Source: Oceanobacillus timonensis (GTDB lineage Bacteria; Bacillota; Bacilli; Bacillales; Amphibacillaceae). From it: 64,000 nt of DNA. Positions 1-8,271 of the stretch are shown one piece after another. The notes beneath the pieces were generated by a model. That model had not been told where the DNA came from and searched no databases. It was given only the letters and a program-made list of their open reading frames with translations. Within the stretch, counting starts at the first letter, position 1. Every line of letters starts with the position of its first letter. Position numbers and translations under genes: made by a program. Where the stretch lies: positions 3,086,344 through 3,150,343 of the forward strand of contig NZ_LT800497.1 in the NCBI RefSeq assembly GCF_900166635.1. Direction: 5' to 3'.

Positions 1-214
1 TGGTTTCTATATTTTCCTCATAATAAACATCCGTATCGTACGTATCACCTATTTCTTGCATTGCGTTATATCCTTGTTCTGTCCAAGGATTATTATCTAT
101 TTCAGCATCCGTTATAAACCCGACATTTTGTATTTGACCTGTCTCAAAATAAGAACAAGCAGACAATGTGCAAATCAACGAGAAGAGAATCATTGGATAG
201 TAGATATATTTCAC
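1..214 (-). CDS. med: Med-like BMP-family lipoprotein (3' end missing)
   Basis: About 71 N-terminal residues are visible; the gene runs off the left edge. It starts at a GTG and begins with a lipoprotein signal peptide, a hydrophobic stretch followed by a lipobox ending in Cys at about residue 20 (LSAC). The mature part starts with a pattern typical of basic membrane protein (BMP) family binding proteins: QNVGFITDAEIDNNPWTEQG, then YNAMQEIG. Med of B. subtilis has the same layout and is a positive regulator of the competence gene comK. The upstream gene looks like yjaV, which precedes med in B. subtilis, and this supports the call. The gap to that gene is 18 bases, so the two are probably one transcript. 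What is seen is only the N-terminus; the function comes from family and context. Confidence 0.7.
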   Translation of the reverse strand, partial: MKYIYYPMILFSLICTLSACSYFETGQIQNVGFITDAEIDNNPWTEQGYNAMQEIGDTYDTDVYYEENIET

Positions 215-232
215 TTTAGCACACCCATTCCA

Positions 233-850
233 TTACCGCAGTTGCTTATTAAATGTTTGTATTGTTTTTATGACTGCATTTATATCTCTATTTTCCAGTA
301 GAACCTGCTTTTTTTCAACTTTTGTGTTTGTTAAGTTATCGTTAACAGAAATAATCTCTATTAATGTAGGCAAATAGCTCATTTTTATCCATTGCATCAA
401 TACTTTTAAGAAATCTTTGATATATATCGCTTTTTTTTGCCAATCATTGTCTGTATCGGGCATTGTTCTGCCATCACCATCCAAAATCAACCCGTTCTCC
501 CCCATTTCCATCCCCTCGCCGATAAGATAAGGTGCATAAATGACGGTCGTACGTGGAGTATCTGATTCTATATTTAAATTGGCATCGGTTTGAATGTGCA
601 TCACTCTCTCCGCATGCCGGTGCACATTCTTTACCTCAGTATGATTGATAACAACTGCCAGGTCATAATCTTTTGTTATTTGATCCACTTCTTGAAAGTG
701 ACTATTTCTTCCAAAAAAATCTTCTAAACCTGAATCAATTTGCGTATTGCGAATGCCATCAACGTAACACCCATCCTCCAAGAATTTTGTTACAATATGA
801 TATCCTGCCCAATGGTTATGGGAAATAACTAATATACGCAAACAAAACAC
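233..850 (-). CDS. yjaV: YjaV-like protein of the med locus
   Basis: Protein of 205 residues (202 from the alternative start) with an opening RILVISHNHWAGYHIVTKFL. This resembles the first beta-alpha unit of a Rossmann-type fold, although the glycine pattern is degenerate. It also has a segment TTVIYAPYLIGEGMEMG like short-chain epimerase relatives. The order yjaV then med matches B. subtilis, where the product has no assigned activity. Two starts are possible. GTG at 850 lies 6 bases after GAGGAG. TTG at 841 lies 8 bases after a second GGAG and gives the natural N-terminus MRILVISHN. I think the TTG is at least as likely. The substrate is unknown. Confidence 0.6.
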   Translation of the reverse strand: MFCLRILVISHNHWAGYHIVTKFLEDGCYVDGIRNTQIDSGLEDFFGRNSHFQEVDQITKDYDLAVVINHTEVKNVHRHAERVMHIQTDANLNIESDTPRTTVIYAPYLIGEGMEMGENGLILDGDGRTMPDTDNDWQKKAIYIKDFLKVLMQWIKMSYLPTLIEIISVNDNLTNTKVEKKQVLLENRDINAVIKTIQTFNKQLR

Positions 851-885
851 TCCTCTCTCCTCTAATTATTAATAATGATTGTGTT

Positions 886-2006
886 CTCAACTTTCGCACC
901 TAAGAGTAAGCATATAACCCTTGCTGTTCCAGGATGAATATGATCTCTATTATTCTGCTTGTTTTTCGTTCAATCATTCTTCTATTTTTGAACGGGATAT
1001 GGTGTGTAGCTCCGCTCTGGCCAACCACTCCGCTTTTCAAGTGGACCTTCAGCTCGCCCTGCGATGCACAAATGTTTTCGATAGGGCGAGTAACCGTAGC
1101 AATGTTGTCAGGTTAGTATGACCGCTACGGAAAAACACTACGCTTTCCGCGGGCCCCGAGCTCACTCCTCCTCGGAAAAAAGAAGTTCGCTTTTTTCCTG
1201 CGGGGTCTTCCCACTGGGACTGCGCTTACTCGCCCCACCGAAGACATTTGCGCTTTCCCGCAGGAGTCTCCGTGTTTTTCCTCCGCTGGTTAGCTTTATT
1301 GCTCTATGCTTATAGCAACTATTATTTTTTGAAAATTTATTAACCTGACAACATTGGTAACCGTAGTCCCAGGACGTGCAAGTGCATGCGTTGTGACTGG
1401 AGTCACGATTTCAGCCTGTAAACCACTAGTTCTACGTGGTTGGCCTGCGCTCTAATAGGATTCTACAGCACATGGAAGAAATGACATCCTGATGAAGTGA
1501 GATGAAATAATCGCTTTTTAGCCTAAATAAACCATCATTTTGATGTTTCCAATGGTTGATTTAGCAGTTCAAATCATGACATCGTGGATCATTCATATCA
1601 AGAATAGCTTTCATTCATAGAAAGGACTGATTCATGCATCACGAAAAATTTGTTCTTTCTGATTTAACTTTTATTAAGTTTGCTGTCTCAAACAGCATCG
1701 AATCCCTTGCTAGCGGAGGCGGACCGTTTTGACTCCTGAGGGATCAGCACCATCTGAAGATGCCCTTTTGCCAAGTGCTCTTCTTGGCAAAAGTTAGCTG
1801 AAGAGCGTGCCCCTAGGCAGACTAAGAACGCAACGTCCTGTTGCAACGTCTGCACTAGTACATCCTGTACGTCGGAAAGCAAAACGGTCCGCCGTAGCGG
1901 TCGCCTTACACTGTACCTTCAAATCTTTGTCAATAGCTGTACGGAAGAAACAATCAACCCCTGTTTCTATAGAGTGGAAGTCACTTTTTTTAGTGCCAAA
2001 GTTGAG
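886..2006. repeat. Family A MITE-like element, copy A1 (composite, 1.1 kb)
   Basis: The left end is CTCAACTTTCGCACC (886-900). The right end is AGTGCCAAAGTTGAG (1992-2006), its inverse with two mismatches. The flanks TTGTGTT (879-885) and TTATGTT (2007-2013) look like a 7-bp target duplication with one change. The first ~130 bases and the last ~130 bases match copy A2 at 25834-26087. The interior holds a nested family B element (1100-1356) and a fold-back core whose arms are perfect 14-bp inverse copies (1718-1731 and 1880-1893, GGCGGACCGTTTTG). No open frame resembles a transposase. This element fills the interval between yjaV and yjzD; short frames inside it are treated as spurious. Confidence 0.75.
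1100..1356 (+). repeat. Family B MITE-like element, copy B1 (nested in A1)
   Basis: Perfect 16-bp terminal inverted repeats CAATGTTGTCAGGTTA lie at 1100-1115 and 1341-1356. They are flanked by a perfect 10-bp direct duplication, GTAACCGTAG, at 1090-1099 and 1357-1366. The interior has long G+C-rich arms (CTACGGAAAAACACTACG near the left; GGAGTCTCCGTGTTTTTCC near the right) that can fold back. It aligns over most of its length with the inverse of copy B2 (32328-32546). It has no coding capacity for a transposase, so it would need a helper in trans. Confidence 0.85.
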
Positions 2007-2159
2007 TTATGTTTTACTCAAAAAATGATTGCCATCTTCCAGTTGATTTTTATTCATGATTTTTTTATTATCTTTCAAGCAAGCGAAGATGTTTCGTGTT
2101 AAAATGTTAATATATGAAAAGAATAATTTTTAAACAAGTTAGTAAAGCGAGGTGGACAT

Positions 2160-2336
2160 ATGCGTTTTATAGGAACTATTTTTTGGGCTGTTGCTATTGC
2201 TTTAGCAGTTTCTTATGTATTGACAAGTATGGGAGGACAGCCGTTTGTTATTCGCGATGCACTCATTGTAGCAGGCATCTTTGTTGTATTCATTTTTGTT
2301 TTAACCAATTTCGTTTTGAAAGAAGACACCAAATAA
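2160..2336 (+). CDS. yjzD: YjzD-like small membrane protein (DUF2929)
   Basis: Protein of 58 residues, shorter than most gene callers accept. It begins MRFIGTIFWAVAIALAVSYV and has two hydrophobic segments (about 4-22 and 34-52) joined by a short polar loop, with a charged end KEDTK. The start follows GAGGTGG at good spacing. The length, two-helix layout and MRFI start fit the DUF2929/YjzD family, and yjzD lies near the med locus in B. subtilis. The function is unknown. It stands alone and is closed by a strong terminator. Confidence 0.7.
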   Translation: MRFIGTIFWAVAIALAVSYVLTSMGGQPFVIRDALIVAGIFVVFIFVLTNFVLKEDTK

Positions 2337-2338
2337 GA

Positions 2339-2374
2339 AAAACCCCTTGTCTTAGTATATGCGGCAAGGGGTTT
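2339..2374 (+). terminator. Rho-independent terminator after yjzD
   Basis: Stem AAACCCCTTG paired with CAAGGGGTTT, 15-base loop, starting three bases after the yjzD stop. The tail after the stem is only weakly T-rich. Confidence 0.7.
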
Positions 2375-2505
2375 CAATATTTCAGATGAATCTGTAAAGA
2401 TTTTTTATCTCCAGGTAAAAGTTCTATGTCTGTATTTTTCAGCATATTTACATATAAGAGACAGGCTCGGAAATGAAAAGAAAAAAATAAAGGAAGGTAT
2501 TTAAA

Positions 2506-3327
2506 ATGGATGCTTTAAGTAATTTATGGACATTGATCCAGTATTTTATTCTTGGTATCGTTCAAGGTGTTACCGAACCAATTCCGGTATCCTCCAGCGG
2601 ACACTTAATCATTGTCAGGGAGTTATTTAACATCGAAGCCAGAGGGCTCTCCTTTGAAATTTTTGTTAACTTCGCTTCTCTGCTGGCAGTTATGCTGATT
2701 TACCGCAAAGATATTGTACGTTTAATCGTTAATACGTGGAATTTCTTATTCAAAGGGGATAAAACCGTCAAAAGTGATTTTATGTTTGTTGTTTATCTCG
2801 TTATTGCAACCATTCCTGTAGGGGTTATTGGTTTGCTGTTTGGAGATGTGCTTGGCGAAACATTAAGCGGTACAAATGTAGTTGGAATTACTTTACTTAT
2901 TACTGCGCTTTTTCTTTGGATTATCCGCAACCTCAGAGGCCGTAAACAGGATGGAGATTTATCCACCAAGGATGCTGTGATTGTGGGGCTTGTTCAATCT
3001 ATAGCTGTCACACCGGGAATAAGCAGATCCGGTGCTACAATTGTCGCTTCTATGCTTGTCGGAATGAAGAAAGAAACAGCTTTACGATTCTCTTTCCTGC
3101 TTTATATCCCGGTAAGTCTCGGGACAGGTATTCTTGAAATTCCGGAAATCGCTCAAGATCCAGCAATAAGTTATCTATGGGCACCCTATCTGGTAGCATT
3201 TATGACAGCATTTATCGCCAGCTATTTTGCCCTTAAATGGTTTATGAATATCATGCGCCACGGAAAATTGGAGTATTTTGCATACTACTGTGTGGCCGTT
3301 GGACTTCTTGTATTGCTTTTCCTATAA
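2506..3327 (+). CDS. uppP: Undecaprenyl-diphosphatase (UppP/BacA)
   Basis: Integral membrane enzyme of 273 residues that removes a phosphate from undecaprenyl diphosphate, recycling the lipid carrier for peptidoglycan and teichoic acid synthesis. Loss or gain changes bacitracin tolerance. The two signature motifs of the family are present: the Glu-rich [13 protein letters not shown] at residues 21-33 and PGISRSG at about 170-176. Around them are about eight hydrophobic segments, and the length is normal. The start follows AAGGAAGG. It is monocistronic, with a bidirectional terminator separating it from the convergent yitW. Confidence 0.95.
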   Translation: MDALSNLWTLIQYFILGIVQGVTEPIPVSSSGHLIIVRELFNIEARGLSFEIFVNFASLLAVMLIYRKDIVRLIVNTWNFLFKGDKTVKSDFMFVVYLVIATIPVGVIGLLFGDVLGETLSGTNVVGITLLITALFLWIIRNLRGRKQDGDLSTKDAVIVGLVQSIAVTPGISRSGATIVASMLVGMKKETALRFSFLLYIPVSLGTGILEIPEIAQDPAISYLWAPYLVAFMTAFIASYFALKWFMNIMRHGKLEYFAYYCVAVGLLVLLFL

Positions 3328-3335
3328 GCATTCGT

Positions 3336-3381
3336 AATAAAAGAAAGCATCTACAAAACAGCAGATGCTTTCTTTATTATT
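3336..3381. terminator. Bidirectional terminator between uppP and yitW
   Basis: AAAGAAAGCATCT pairs with AGATGCTTTCTTT, with A-rich and T-rich flanks on both sides, so it can serve uppP on the plus strand and yitVW on the minus strand. Confidence 0.85.
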
Positions 3382-3382
3382 A

Positions 3383-3694
3383 TCAATCCGGAATACCTAA
3401 GGCAATTTTCGCATAGCGTGACATATTTTCTTTACCCCAAGGTGGATCCCAGACAATATTTACATTGGCTTCTTTTACTTCTGGAATATCTGATAAAGCA
3501 TGTTTGATATCAGCTTCAATATGCGCAGACAGTGGACATCCCATTGCAGTTAATGTCATGGTAACTTCACATATACCTTCTTCATCCAGATCAACACCAT
3601 ATATTAAACCAAGATTGACAATATCAATACCCAATTCTGGATCAATTACATTTTCCAATGCTCCCATAAGATATTCTTTCATCGATTCATCCAT
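3383..3694 (-). CDS. yitW: MIP18/SufT-like iron-sulfur assembly protein YitW
   Basis: Protein of 103 residues with a single DUF59 (MIP18) domain. Visible family motifs are DPELGIDIVNLGLIY in the N-terminal half, then TLTAMGCPLSAHI with the conserved Cys, and VWDPPWGKENMS near the C-terminus. Relatives help insert or repair iron-sulfur clusters. I placed the start at 3694 (MDESMKEY), because AAGGAGG lies 8 bases before it; the frame stays open upstream but has no ribosome site. It lies 62 bases downstream of yitV on the same strand, as in B. subtilis. Confidence 0.85.
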   Translation of the reverse strand: MDESMKEYLMGALENVIDPELGIDIVNLGLIYGVDLDEEGICEVTMTLTAMGCPLSAHIEADIKHALSDIPEVKEANVNIVWDPPWGKENMSRYAKIALGIPD

Positions 3695-3756
3695 GTGCGT
3701 TATCCTCCTTTCCCTTACTTCTATTAAACCATACTTTAACATGTTATAAAATCATT

Positions 3757-4530
3757 TTACAACAGATGCCGCTCAAACCAATCTGTTGCATGATGCATTG
3801 CCGGTACACTTACTTTATGTTCCCTGCCTTTTTCTCCAATAAATTGCAGGTTCTCTTCCTTTTTATAAAATGATTGCACCGTTTGATAAAAAGTGTATGA
3901 CTGCTCAAAAGGTACGACTTTATCATTTTCACCATGCCAGAACATTAACGGACGTTCTTTAAGCGACTCCATATGGGTAGACAAATCGATATCCGCCAGT
4001 TTTTCGAATAAAAGATCCAAATCCGCTCGCGTAAATGGAGACTGACCATTCTTTTCAACATAATGCAATAATTGTTTGGCGTACATTTCCAGTTTTGGCG
4101 TCCCCATCATAACAGCTGCAGCGTTCACCCAAGGATATTTGACCAGCGCAGCACTCGTTGTTATCCCGCCCATACTGGTTCCGGCTACACCGAATGCCCC
4201 TTCTTTTAAAAGGGTATGATCCAATAAATATTGATGAAAGATCTCCAGTTCACTTATGTTTTTTAACACAATTTCAAAAAAAGCCAGCTGACGCTTTTCA
4301 TCTGATAGGCCGCCATTTCTTTCCCCATGATGCAGCGAGTCCGGCAAAAAAACACGAAACCCTTTTTCGGCAAGCATATAAGCAATTGGCAAATTTTGTT
4401 CCTTGGCGCTTGTAAAACCATGGAAATAGATAACAGCCGGCCGTGCTTTCCCCTCATACTTTTGATCAACAACATGTAAACAAGGTATCCCTTTAATTGG
4501 TTCCTGATAAATCCCTATCATCTTTGACAC
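3757..4530 (-). CDS. yitV: Alpha/beta hydrolase YitV
   Basis: Protein of 257 residues with a serine hydrolase fold. An oxyanion segment HGFTSAKEQN sits at about 37-46. The nucleophile motif GTSMGG has Ser119, the likely acid is Asp203 in HGENDKVVP, and the likely base is one of His246/His247 near the C-terminus. It belongs to the dienelactone hydrolase/prolyl oligopeptidase-like esterases; the natural substrate is not known. The order yitU(+) / yitV(-) / yitW(-) matches B. subtilis. The start is uncertain: GTG at 4530 is close to AGGA, and ATG at 4521 is 12 bases from it. Confidence 0.85.
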   Translation of the reverse strand: MSKMIGIYQEPIKGIPCLHVVDQKYEGKARPAVIYFHGFTSAKEQNLPIAYMLAEKGFRVFLPDSLHHGERNGGLSDEKRQLAFFEIVLKNISELEIFHQYLLDHTLLKEGAFGVAGTSMGGITTSAALVKYPWVNAAAVMMGTPKLEMYAKQLLHYVEKNGQSPFTRADLDLLFEKLADIDLSTHMESLKERPLMFWHGENDKVVPFEQSYTFYQTVQSFYKKEENLQFIGEKGREHKVSVPAMHHATDWFERHLL

Positions 4531-4673
4531 GCTTCCTTTCGCTTATCAACATACTATCTTTATTGTAAAGTTTTTGTAATATCTTTCGCAAATAAAGCAG
4601 CTTTTATTTAACTTTTCTTTACTTTACATATTTTCAAATCATGGTAGGATAAAGTTAGATGAGAGGTGAAGGA

Positions 4674-5516
4674 ATGGAAAACAAAAACAGGCATTTAATT
4701 GCACTTGATTTGGATGGTACCTTATTAAGTGATGACAAGAAAATAAGCAACCGGAACAAGCAAGTGATATCCCAGGCAATGGAAGACGGTCATGTTGTGG
4801 TCATCGCTACCGGCAGACCTGGCCGTGCCAGTATACAATACTACCAGGAACTTCAATTAAAAACGCCCATGGTAAATTTTAATGGAGCATTTGTGCATCA
4901 TCCTCTGGATACCAGCTGGAAAGGTATTCACACCCCGATGCCTTTAAATACCGCCCATCGGATTATTGATGTTTCCAACGAAGTGAAAGTAAATAATATA
5001 TTAGCTGAGGTACAGGATCAGGTTTATTTAGATCAATATAACGAAGATTTAATGACTATCTTTCAAGGGTTCCCCGAGGAATCGCCATACATTATCGGCG
5101 ATATTAAGTCAAAATTAAAATATGATCCGACTTCCGTTCTAATTTATCCAGATGCCTCGCAAGTGCAAGCCTTACGAACGCATTTAAATGATTACCATGC
5201 TGAGGTTATCGAACACCGTAAATGGGGAGCGCCATGGAATATTATTGAAATCATAAAAAAAGGCATGAATAAAGCAGTCGGTCTGAAGCGTATAGCAGAT
5301 GAATACCATATAGCCAGAGAAAATATTATCGCTTTTGGCGATGAAGATAATGATTTAGAGATGATTGATTATGCCGGCGTCGGCGTTTCAATGGGGAATG
5401 CCATTGATGAACTTATCTCTGTATCGAAACATCAGACCTTATCCAATGAAGAAGATGGTATTGGCATATTTTTAGAAGAATATTTAAATCTTAATAAAAA
5501 GGATATTATTATTTAA
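4674..5516 (+). CDS. yitU: HAD phosphatase YitU (riboflavin pathway type)
   Basis: Protein of 280 residues of the Cof-type HAD superfamily. Motif I is DLDGTLLSDD near the N-terminus, with the nucleophile and acid aspartates two residues apart. Motif II is in VVIATGRP, and motif IV is GDEDNDLEM near the C-terminus. The strongly conserved block NFNGAFVHHPLD is characteristic of YitU. B. subtilis YitU dephosphorylates 5-amino-6-(5-phosphoribitylamino)uracil, a step in riboflavin synthesis, and also acts on FMN. The start at 4674 is preferred because GAGGTG lies 5 bases upstream. It is divergent from yitVW. Confidence 0.88.
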   Translation: MENKNRHLIALDLDGTLLSDDKKISNRNKQVISQAMEDGHVVVIATGRPGRASIQYYQELQLKTPMVNFNGAFVHHPLDTSWKGIHTPMPLNTAHRIIDVSNEVKVNNILAEVQDQVYLDQYNEDLMTIFQGFPEESPYIIGDIKSKLKYDPTSVLIYPDASQVQALRTHLNDYHAEVIEHRKWGAPWNIIEIIKKGMNKAVGLKRIADEYHIARENIIAFGDEDNDLEMIDYAGVGVSMGNAIDELISVSKHQTLSNEEDGIGIFLEEYLNLNKKDIII

Positions 5517-5521
5517 TTTCA

Positions 5522-5552
5522 GGAAAGCTGCCATTCGCAACTTTCCTTTCTT
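5522..5552 (+). terminator. Probable terminator after yitU
   Basis: GGAAAG-C-TGC pairs with GCA-A-CTTTCC around a CATTC loop with one mismatch, followed by a T-rich run (TTTCTTT). Confidence 0.55.
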
Positions 5553-5613
5553 TATCTCTTTTTGATTTTCTGTTAATATGAACTTATGGTTAATTATATG
5601 AGGAGGTATGCAC

Positions 5614-5877
5614 ATGGCAATACATATTTCGCCGACACCGAATCCAAACGCGATGAAATATACAGCTGACAGCATCATTTTCTCCGGGACGAACAGTATA
5701 TCTGTTATGCCTGGTGATGTAAGCGAACATGAAATTTTAAATGAATTAATGAAATTGGAAGACGTTGATAATGTATTTGGCTACCAAAATTTTATTACCG
5801 TCAACAAACATTTTGATGCGGATTGGGAAAATATCAATCCAAAAGTAGAAGAAATATTTGTGAAGTTTGGTTATTAA
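5614..5877 (+). CDS. Nfu/NifU N-terminal-domain protein
   Basis: Protein of 87 residues that matches the stand-alone Nfu N-terminal domain (PF08712). The diagnostic opening is ISPTPNPNAMKYTAD, followed by an AEFLxLxxVxxVFGYxNFITV-type segment (here EDVDNVFGYQNFITV). This domain accompanies the cluster-binding CxxC domain in full Nfu proteins; here the CxxC domain is absent, so it probably acts as a partner in iron-sulfur delivery and not as a scaffold. The start at 5614 lies 7 bases after AGGAGG; an ATG two codons earlier overlaps that site. It is monocistronic with its own terminator. Confidence 0.8.
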   Translation: MAIHISPTPNPNAMKYTADSIIFSGTNSISVMPGDVSEHEILNELMKLEDVDNVFGYQNFITVNKHFDADWENINPKVEEIFVKFGY

Positions 5878-5907
5878 AAAGAGGCCGGGGTTTCCCGCCT
5901 CTTTTTT
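5876..5907 (+). terminator. Terminator after the Nfu N-domain gene
   Basis: AAAAGAGGC pairs with GCCTCTTTTTT around CGGGGTTTCCC; the stem is followed by a T run, directly after the stop codon. Confidence 0.85.
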
Positions 5908-5957
5908 ACTGTCTGAATAAGTATAACTTATTAAAGTACCGGACAGAAGAAAATACG

Positions 5958-6377
5958 CTATTCTTCTGTATCTATCGGTACATAATTGGGATTAATTTCA
6001 TTATTATCCGCATCTTTTCCATACATCACGACAATGGGAGGCTCCTCCTGTTCCAGTGTTTCTTCCGAGAAAGTCTCCATGATTTCAAATTGTTGAAAAG
6101 CGTCTGGATCTGATTCTTCCAAGTCAACCATTTCTTCCTCTTGCACGGTTTCTTCATCCTGTTCCACTCGATAGAAGAAAGCATCTCCATCTGTCTTCGC
6201 CTGGCCAACGATATAGAACTGTTCGCCATCTGCTGTAATATCAATTTCCTGGAACATCACTGTGCTTGCCGCTTCATCGTTCTCACCAGGAGCAGCCGGC
6301 TCAATGACTTCTTCTCCTCTATTTCCACAACCTGCTAACAAGACTATCACAGCAACAATAACATACCAACGTTTCAT
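5958..6377 (-). CDS. Putative acidic lipoprotein, function unknown
   Basis: Protein of 139 residues starting MKRWYVIVAVIVLLAGCG. This is a textbook lipoprotein signal peptide with lipobox LAGC, so the protein should be anchored on the outer face of the membrane. The rest is strongly acidic, with many Glu residues (QEEEMVDLEESDPDAF), and shows no catalytic motif I recognise. The ATG at 6377 lies 8 bases after AAAGGTG and is preferred over an upstream GTG. It lies 15 bases downstream of yitT on the same strand and could be co-transcribed with it. No function is assigned. Confidence 0.7.
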   Translation of the reverse strand: MKRWYVIVAVIVLLAGCGNRGEEVIEPAAPGENDEAASTVMFQEIDITADGEQFYIVGQAKTDGDAFFYRVEQDEETVQEEEMVDLEESDPDAFQQFEIMETFSEETLEQEEPPIVVMYGKDADNNEINPNYVPIDTEE

Positions 6378-6392
6378 CCTATCCACACCTTT

Positions 6393-7235
6393 TTAATCTT
6401 TTCTAAAGAAACCATAAACGCCGGCGGTTTCCACAATATTTGTAAATGCCTCTGGATCCACTTCATTAATAATTCTTTCCAAATCATATAATTCATACCT
6501 TGTGACAACCAGATACATCAGACTCTTATCTGTTTTTGTATAAGCTCCCTTTGCAGGTAAAATGGTTATCCCGCGCACCATTGTCTCATGAATAGCTTGT
6601 TGCAGTTCATCTGTTTTCTTGGTAACAATAAACGCAGTTACTTTTTCATAACGGGTATGAATAGCATCAATTACCCGGGTCGTTACATACAATGTCAGCA
6701 TCGTGTATAAAGCATTTTCAGGTTCATACAAAACACCGGCAATAACAATAATCAAGGAATTCATAATTAAAAAATAATTCCCAATCGGTTTATCTTTCAG
6801 ACGTGATAAAATCATGGCAACAATATCCATCCCGCCTGTAGAAGCCCCGGCCTTTAATGTCATCCCGACAGCGACACCAGCAATAACACCGCCAAATACC
6901 GCATTTAAAATAATATCCTCTGAGATCGAAATGAGCGGTAATACTTCTAAAAATAAAGTAGAGAAAAAGACAGATATAATACTATAAATCGTAAATCCCT
7001 TTCCTACTTTTATCCAACCTAATATCAAGACAGGAATATTTAAAAGAGCTAAGAGAATACCTGTGGATAAACCAATCCCCAAGAAATCGTTAAAAATACT
7101 GGATAACAGCTGAGCTGCCCCTGTAAAACCACTGGCATATACATTGGCACCTATCAGAAAGAAATTTAAAGCAGCTGCATTTAATAAAGCTCCTATTATA
7201 ACAATGCTTATCCTTTTTGCTTCAACATAAAACAC
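6393..7235 (-). CDS. yitT: YitT family membrane protein (DUF161/DUF2179)
   Basis: Protein of 280 residues, the same length as B. subtilis YitT. The N-terminal two thirds hold about five to six hydrophobic segments with the family motif LKAGASTGGMDIVAMIL. The C-terminal ~90 residues form a soluble DUF2179 domain (YEKVTAFIVT ... VVTRYELYDLERIINEVDP). No transport substrate is established for this large family. I placed the start at a GTG (7235), 7 bases after a perfect AAGGAGG; the frame remains open for 36 further codons upstream, but these run through the promoter region. It is divergent from yitS, as in B. subtilis. Confidence 0.88.
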   Translation of the reverse strand: MFYVEAKRISIVIIGALLNAAALNFFLIGANVYASGFTGAAQLLSSIFNDFLGIGLSTGILLALLNIPVLILGWIKVGKGFTIYSIISVFFSTLFLEVLPLISISEDIILNAVFGGVIAGVAVGMTLKAGASTGGMDIVAMILSRLKDKPIGNYFLIMNSLIIVIAGVLYEPENALYTMLTLYVTTRVIDAIHTRYEKVTAFIVTKKTDELQQAIHETMVRGITILPAKGAYTKTDKSLMYLVVTRYELYDLERIINEVDPEAFTNIVETAGVYGFFRKD

Positions 7236-7329
7236 ATCACAGCCTCCTTGATTAAATTTTTGACTAACTATTTTATTAAACGTAAACTTAGTATACAATC
7301 TTACTCTTAAAGAAATGGATGTGATTATA

Positions 7330-8187
7330 ATGTCCGTCACCATTCTGGCAGACAGTGCATGTGATTTATCCGAACATTATTATAACGAATATCATATTGA
7401 AATGATACCATTAACTGTTCACCTGGAATCCAAAGACTATCAAGACAGTATCGATATTACCCCGAAAACGATCTATGATGCCATGCGGGAAGGCGGAGCT
7501 CCAAAAACGTCACAAGCATCAGCCAATCAGTTTAAAGAAATCTTCACTTCCTACGCAGAAGCAGGAAAACCTTTGATCTATATTGCATTCTCCTCCGAAT
7601 TATCAGGAACCTGCCAAGCTGCAAAAATGGTGGAGCAGGAACTTAAAGAAAATAATCCAGAAGCACCGCTGCATATCATTGATTCCAAATGCGCTTCCCT
7701 GGGGCTTGGTTTGGTAGTATTAGAAGCCGCTAAAATGGCGCAGAATGATTTTTCCTTTAACGATATTATTGAACAAACTGAAAAAAATGCTGCAAAGATG
7801 GAACATATATTTACAGTAGACAATTTGGAATATCTGTATCGTGGAGGCCGCGTCAGTAAAACAGCAGCTTTTGTCGGCGGCTTATTAAACATTAAACCCC
7901 TTTTGCATGTGGATGGCGGAAAGCTGATTCCTCTGGAAAAAATCCGAGGTACAAAGAAAGTGCTCAAACGTATGGTTGATGTCATGGACAAGCGCAGCAA
8001 CGATTTACAAAATCAAACTATTGGTATCAGTCACGGGGATGATTTACCCCGAGCACAGGAACTATCAAAAATGATACAGGACAGATTTGGAGTAAAAGAA
8101 GAAAACATTATTATTGAAATGGTCGGCTCCGTCATTGGTGCACATTCCGGTCCCGGAACACTGGCCCTATTTTTTAGTAATGAATAA
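7330..8187 (+). CDS. yitS: DegV family fatty-acid-binding protein YitS
   Basis: Protein of 285 residues of the DegV/FakB family. It begins with SVTILADSACDLSEHYYNEY, continues with IPLTVHLESKDYQDSIDI and FSSELSGTCQAA, and has GSVIGAHSGPGTLALFF near the end, the family's conserved fatty-acid contact region. Members bind a single fatty acid; FakB-type members present it to the kinase FakA. No fakA is seen in the window. The ATG at 7330 lies 7 bases after GGATGTG; the in-frame ATG at 7315 has no clear ribosome site. A strong terminator follows. Confidence 0.88.
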   Translation: MSVTILADSACDLSEHYYNEYHIEMIPLTVHLESKDYQDSIDITPKTIYDAMREGGAPKTSQASANQFKEIFTSYAEAGKPLIYIAFSSELSGTCQAAKMVEQELKENNPEAPLHIIDSKCASLGLGLVVLEAAKMAQNDFSFNDIIEQTEKNAAKMEHIFTVDNLEYLYRGGRVSKTAAFVGGLLNIKPLLHVDGGKLIPLEKIRGTKKVLKRMVDVMDKRSNDLQNQTIGISHGDDLPRAQELSKMIQDRFGVKEENIIIEMVGSVIGAHSGPGTLALFFSNE

Positions 8188-8215
8188 AACATGGAACTTC
8201 ATACTCCGATGTATA

Positions 8216-8258
8216 AAAATAGATTTGACGCTTCCTTTTACGTCAAATCTATTTTTTT
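8216..8258. terminator. Bidirectional terminator between yitS and tyrS
   Basis: AAAATAGATTTGACG pairs with CGTCAAATCTATTTT around a 10-base loop. T runs lie on both strands, so it ends both convergent genes. Confidence 0.9.
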
Positions 8259-8271
8259 GACTGTCTTTTCT

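Noticed and set aside
921..1315. Short frames of 60-66 codons between yjaV and yjzD
   Set aside because: They lie inside the repeat elements A1 and B1, have no ribosome sites, and read through the fold-back arms.
1688..1882. 64-codon frame on the minus strand with its plus-strand counterpart
   Set aside because: It coincides with the inverted core of A1; palindromic G+C-rich DNA gives open frames on both strands by composition.
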